A stretch of 42,800 nt of DNA from Alphaproteobacteria bacterium UBA6411 (GTDB taxonomy: Bacteria; Pseudomonadota; Alphaproteobacteria; CAAGCB01; CAG-977): assembly GCA_002438565.1 (NCBI GenBank), contig DJPN01000008.1, positions 1-42,800 on the forward strand, written 5' to 3'. Below, piece by piece: positions 41,837-42,800 of the stretch. Position 1 is the first letter of the stretch; each line of letters begins with the position of its first letter. A program made the position numbers and the translations under genes. Below the pieces are notes generated by a model. The model did not search any database and had not been told where the DNA came from. It worked only from the letters and a program-made list of their open reading frames with translations.

Positions 41837-41865
41837 ATTGTACATATAACCAATACCCTATGCAA
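41837..41865 (-). promoter_or_regulatory. Sigma-70-like promoter of the methyltransferase gene
   Basis: On the minus strand, TTGCAT (41865-41860) and TACAAT (41842-41837) are exactly 17 bases apart, each with five of six consensus bases. It lies in the short gap after the endonuclease gene, so the methyltransferase can be expressed independently. Confidence 0.65.
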
Positions 41866-41869
41866 GGGT
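41855..41869. promoter_or_regulatory. Inverted repeat over the methyltransferase -35, candidate autoregulatory operator
   Basis: Arms ACCCT (41855-41859) and AGGGT (41865-41869) with a 5-base centre cover the -35 hexamer. The methyltransferase has its own helix-turn-helix, and C5-methyltransferases such as M.SsoII and M.EcoRII are known to repress their own genes through an N-terminal DNA-binding domain. The arms are short, so this is tentative. Confidence 0.4.
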
Positions 41870-42570
41870 TATTTATATGATGCGTTAAAATTTTTCAGAA
41901 ACAACTCTTCTTGCTCTATATGTTTATAAACACTCGGGCTAAGAGAATTTAAAATCTTAGGAATCTCTGCATAAATTTTAAAAAATGCATCTTCGTCATC
42001 TGTCAATAATTCATAAAAGCTAATTCCGTCAATAGCGAGTATATAAGGGTTCTCCGGCCTTTTTTGATGCGTTCTATTGTCAGATGGGGTAAAGTTAGAT
42101 ATTCCTCTATTTTTGGGTATTATTGTAACGTAATATCCCGTATATCCTTCGTATTCAGGATTTTTCAGACATTTTTTCAGATTATCATAAACGACGATTT
42201 GATCACTGCCTTTAACCGTATTATATTTGTTTTTTATTTCTGCAATTATCTTTTTTGAGGGGCAAGCAAAATCAATTAAATTTCCGGTACCCAAATCTTG
42301 ACATCCGTTAATATGCCCTAAAATTTTTTGGTGAAAATAACCTATTTCATTTTGTAATGTCTTTTGAAATTGTCGTTGTTTTTCAGATTCAATCCAATCT
42401 TCCAGCGAAATATTTCGTATTCCGCATTCAAATAATGCCGAAAATGCGTCAATACGATTTTTATTAAAATTTTTATCCGCTTTTTCTTTTGCCTCCATCA
42501 CTTTTTTGAATAACGAAAAGCATTCTTTTTGAAGATCTTCTTCTGAAATAAACGAAATATTATATGACAT
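41869..42570 (-). CDS. Type II restriction endonuclease, Eco47II-like
   Basis: A 233-residue protein that I match to the Eco47II family (PF09553; GGNCC-cutting enzymes) by FHQKILGHINGCQDLGTGN, the putative catalytic core IDFACPSKKIIAEIKNKYNT (D-x(n)-ExK, the glutamate and lysine in EIKNK), GSDQIVVYDNL, GYTGYYVTIIPK and FTPSDNRTHQKRPENPYI. The ATG at 42570 has GAGAGG eight bases upstream; a GTG at 42585 is an alternative. The gene is very AT-rich. It is transcribed in the same direction as the methyltransferase, 61 bases ahead of it. Function depends on modification by the neighbour. Confidence 0.8.
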   Translation of the reverse strand: MSYNISFISEEDLQKECFSLFKKVMEAKEKADKNFNKNRIDAFSALFECGIRNISLEDWIESEKQRQFQKTLQNEIGYFHQKILGHINGCQDLGTGNLIDFACPSKKIIAEIKNKYNTVKGSDQIVVYDNLKKCLKNPEYEGYTGYYVTIIPKNRGISNFTPSDNRTHQKRPENPYILAIDGISFYELLTDDEDAFFKIYAEIPKILNSLSPSVYKHIEQEELFLKNFNASYK

Positions 42571-42617
42571 ACTAATACCTCTCACATGGCTTCCTTAATT
42601 GTGAGAATAAACCAGAA

Positions 42618-42646
42618 ATGTTAAAAAATGTTTTCGGGTAAACCAA
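42618..42646 (-). promoter_or_regulatory. Possible promoter of the endonuclease gene
   Basis: On the minus strand TTGGTT (42646-42641) and TAACAT (42623-42618) are 17 bases apart, 48 bases before the ATG. Both hexamers are only moderate matches. Confidence 0.3.
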
Positions 42647-42660
42647 AATTGCATACGTTT

Positions 42661-42689
42661 AAAAAGGCTCGGTTTTCCCGAGCCTTTTT
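42661..42689. terminator. Bidirectional intrinsic terminator at the edge of the restriction-modification island
   Basis: Arms AAAAAGGCTCGG and CCGAGCCTTTTT (12 pairs) with loop TTTTC give T-runs in both directions (TTTTTATTTTTT on plus, TTTTT on minus). It ends the minus-strand gene that enters from the right edge and insulates the island. Confidence 0.85.
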
Positions 42690-42713
42690 ATTTTTTGATT
42701 GAACACATCGCCG

Positions 42714-42800
42714 TTATTGCGTATCCTGTCGGTTGTGTCTTAGCAGGCACGGAGGCTTAGAAAACCTCTTATAGTACTCGACGCAGGTATGCGCCGCTGC
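42714..42800 (-). CDS. C-terminal end of an unidentified protein
   Basis: From the right edge the minus strand reads 28 codons ending in TAA at 42714 (final residues CLLRHNRQDTQ). The base composition returns to that of the chromosome and a strong terminator lies about 25 bases beyond the stop, both in keeping with a real gene end. The peptide is basic with two cysteines and I do not recognise it. A plus-strand RNA gene across the same bases cannot be excluded. Confidence 0.35.
   Translation of the reverse strand, partial: AAAHTCVEYYKRFSKPPCLLRHNRQDTQ

Noticed and set aside
1..42800. CRISPR array, tRNA genes, rRNA genes or insertion sequences
   Set aside because: No spaced direct repeats, no T-loop plus acceptor pairs forming a cloverleaf, no rRNA segments and no transposase or terminal repeats were seen by reading both strands.

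Overview
The window looks like a chromosomal segment of an alphaproteobacterium with a compact genome of intermediate GC. Support comes from the gene content and order (a fabD-fabG-acpP-fabF-mltG block, a 4.5S RNA gene directly ahead of dnaX-ybaB-recR, and a complete mreBCD-mrdA-rodA wall-elongation operon), from the form of the SRP RNA loop, and from very tight packing: no gene-free stretch exceeds about 180 bases and many neighbouring genes overlap. A host-associated lifestyle is an inference, based on the Chlamydia-type arginine/agmatine genes, several Sel1-repeat proteins and a possible phase-variable surface-sugar acetylation gene. I cannot name the genus.

Layout. 1-2612: start of a lipoprotein gene, an ArsR-family metal sensor and a divergent zinc/cadmium-type P-type ATPase with an operator-like palindrome. 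2627-8504: Bax-inhibitor-1 membrane protein, low-molecular-weight phosphatase plus fructosamine-kinase-like gene (probable deglycation pair), endonuclease III, a UbiA-type prenyltransferase, hisH, hisF and two small membrane proteins. 8481-11773: OprB-like porin divergent from pyruvoyl arginine decarboxylase and an arginine/agmatine antiporter, resembling chlamydial AaxABC. 11806-18183: CNNM/CBS membrane protein, then on the minus strand fabD-fabG-acpP-fabF-mltG and a Sel1+SPOR protein. 18318-21050: 4.5S RNA, dnaX, ybaB, recR. 21047-23627: murL and a MurD2-type ligase, an alternative route for putting D-glutamate into peptidoglycan. 23709-28577: three Sel1-repeat proteins and a DsbD/ScsB-like thiol reductant transporter. 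28574-35056: rodA, mrdA, mreD, mreC, mreB (minus strand) and miaA. 35055-40483: DUF1015 protein, an AlgI/AlgJ-like O-acetylation pair, a small unknown gene and purB. 40542-42689: a very AT-rich, probably acquired type II restriction-modification pair. After a terminator, the C-terminal end of an unidentified gene runs off the window.

How the genes work together. Much of the window serves envelope building: fatty acid synthesis (fab), peptidoglycan precursor synthesis (murD2/murL), glycan elongation and rod shape (mre/mrd/rodA), glycan termination (mltG), SPOR-domain binding, periplasmic thiol reduction and exopolysaccharide acetylation. The most distinctive systems are murD2-murL, the divergent aaxA / aaxB-aaxC cluster, a G8 tract inside the AlgJ-like gene, and the restriction-modification pair whose methyltransferase has its own DNA-binding domain and a promoter overlapped by an inverted repeat. 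Convergent genes repeatedly share stop-codon bases.
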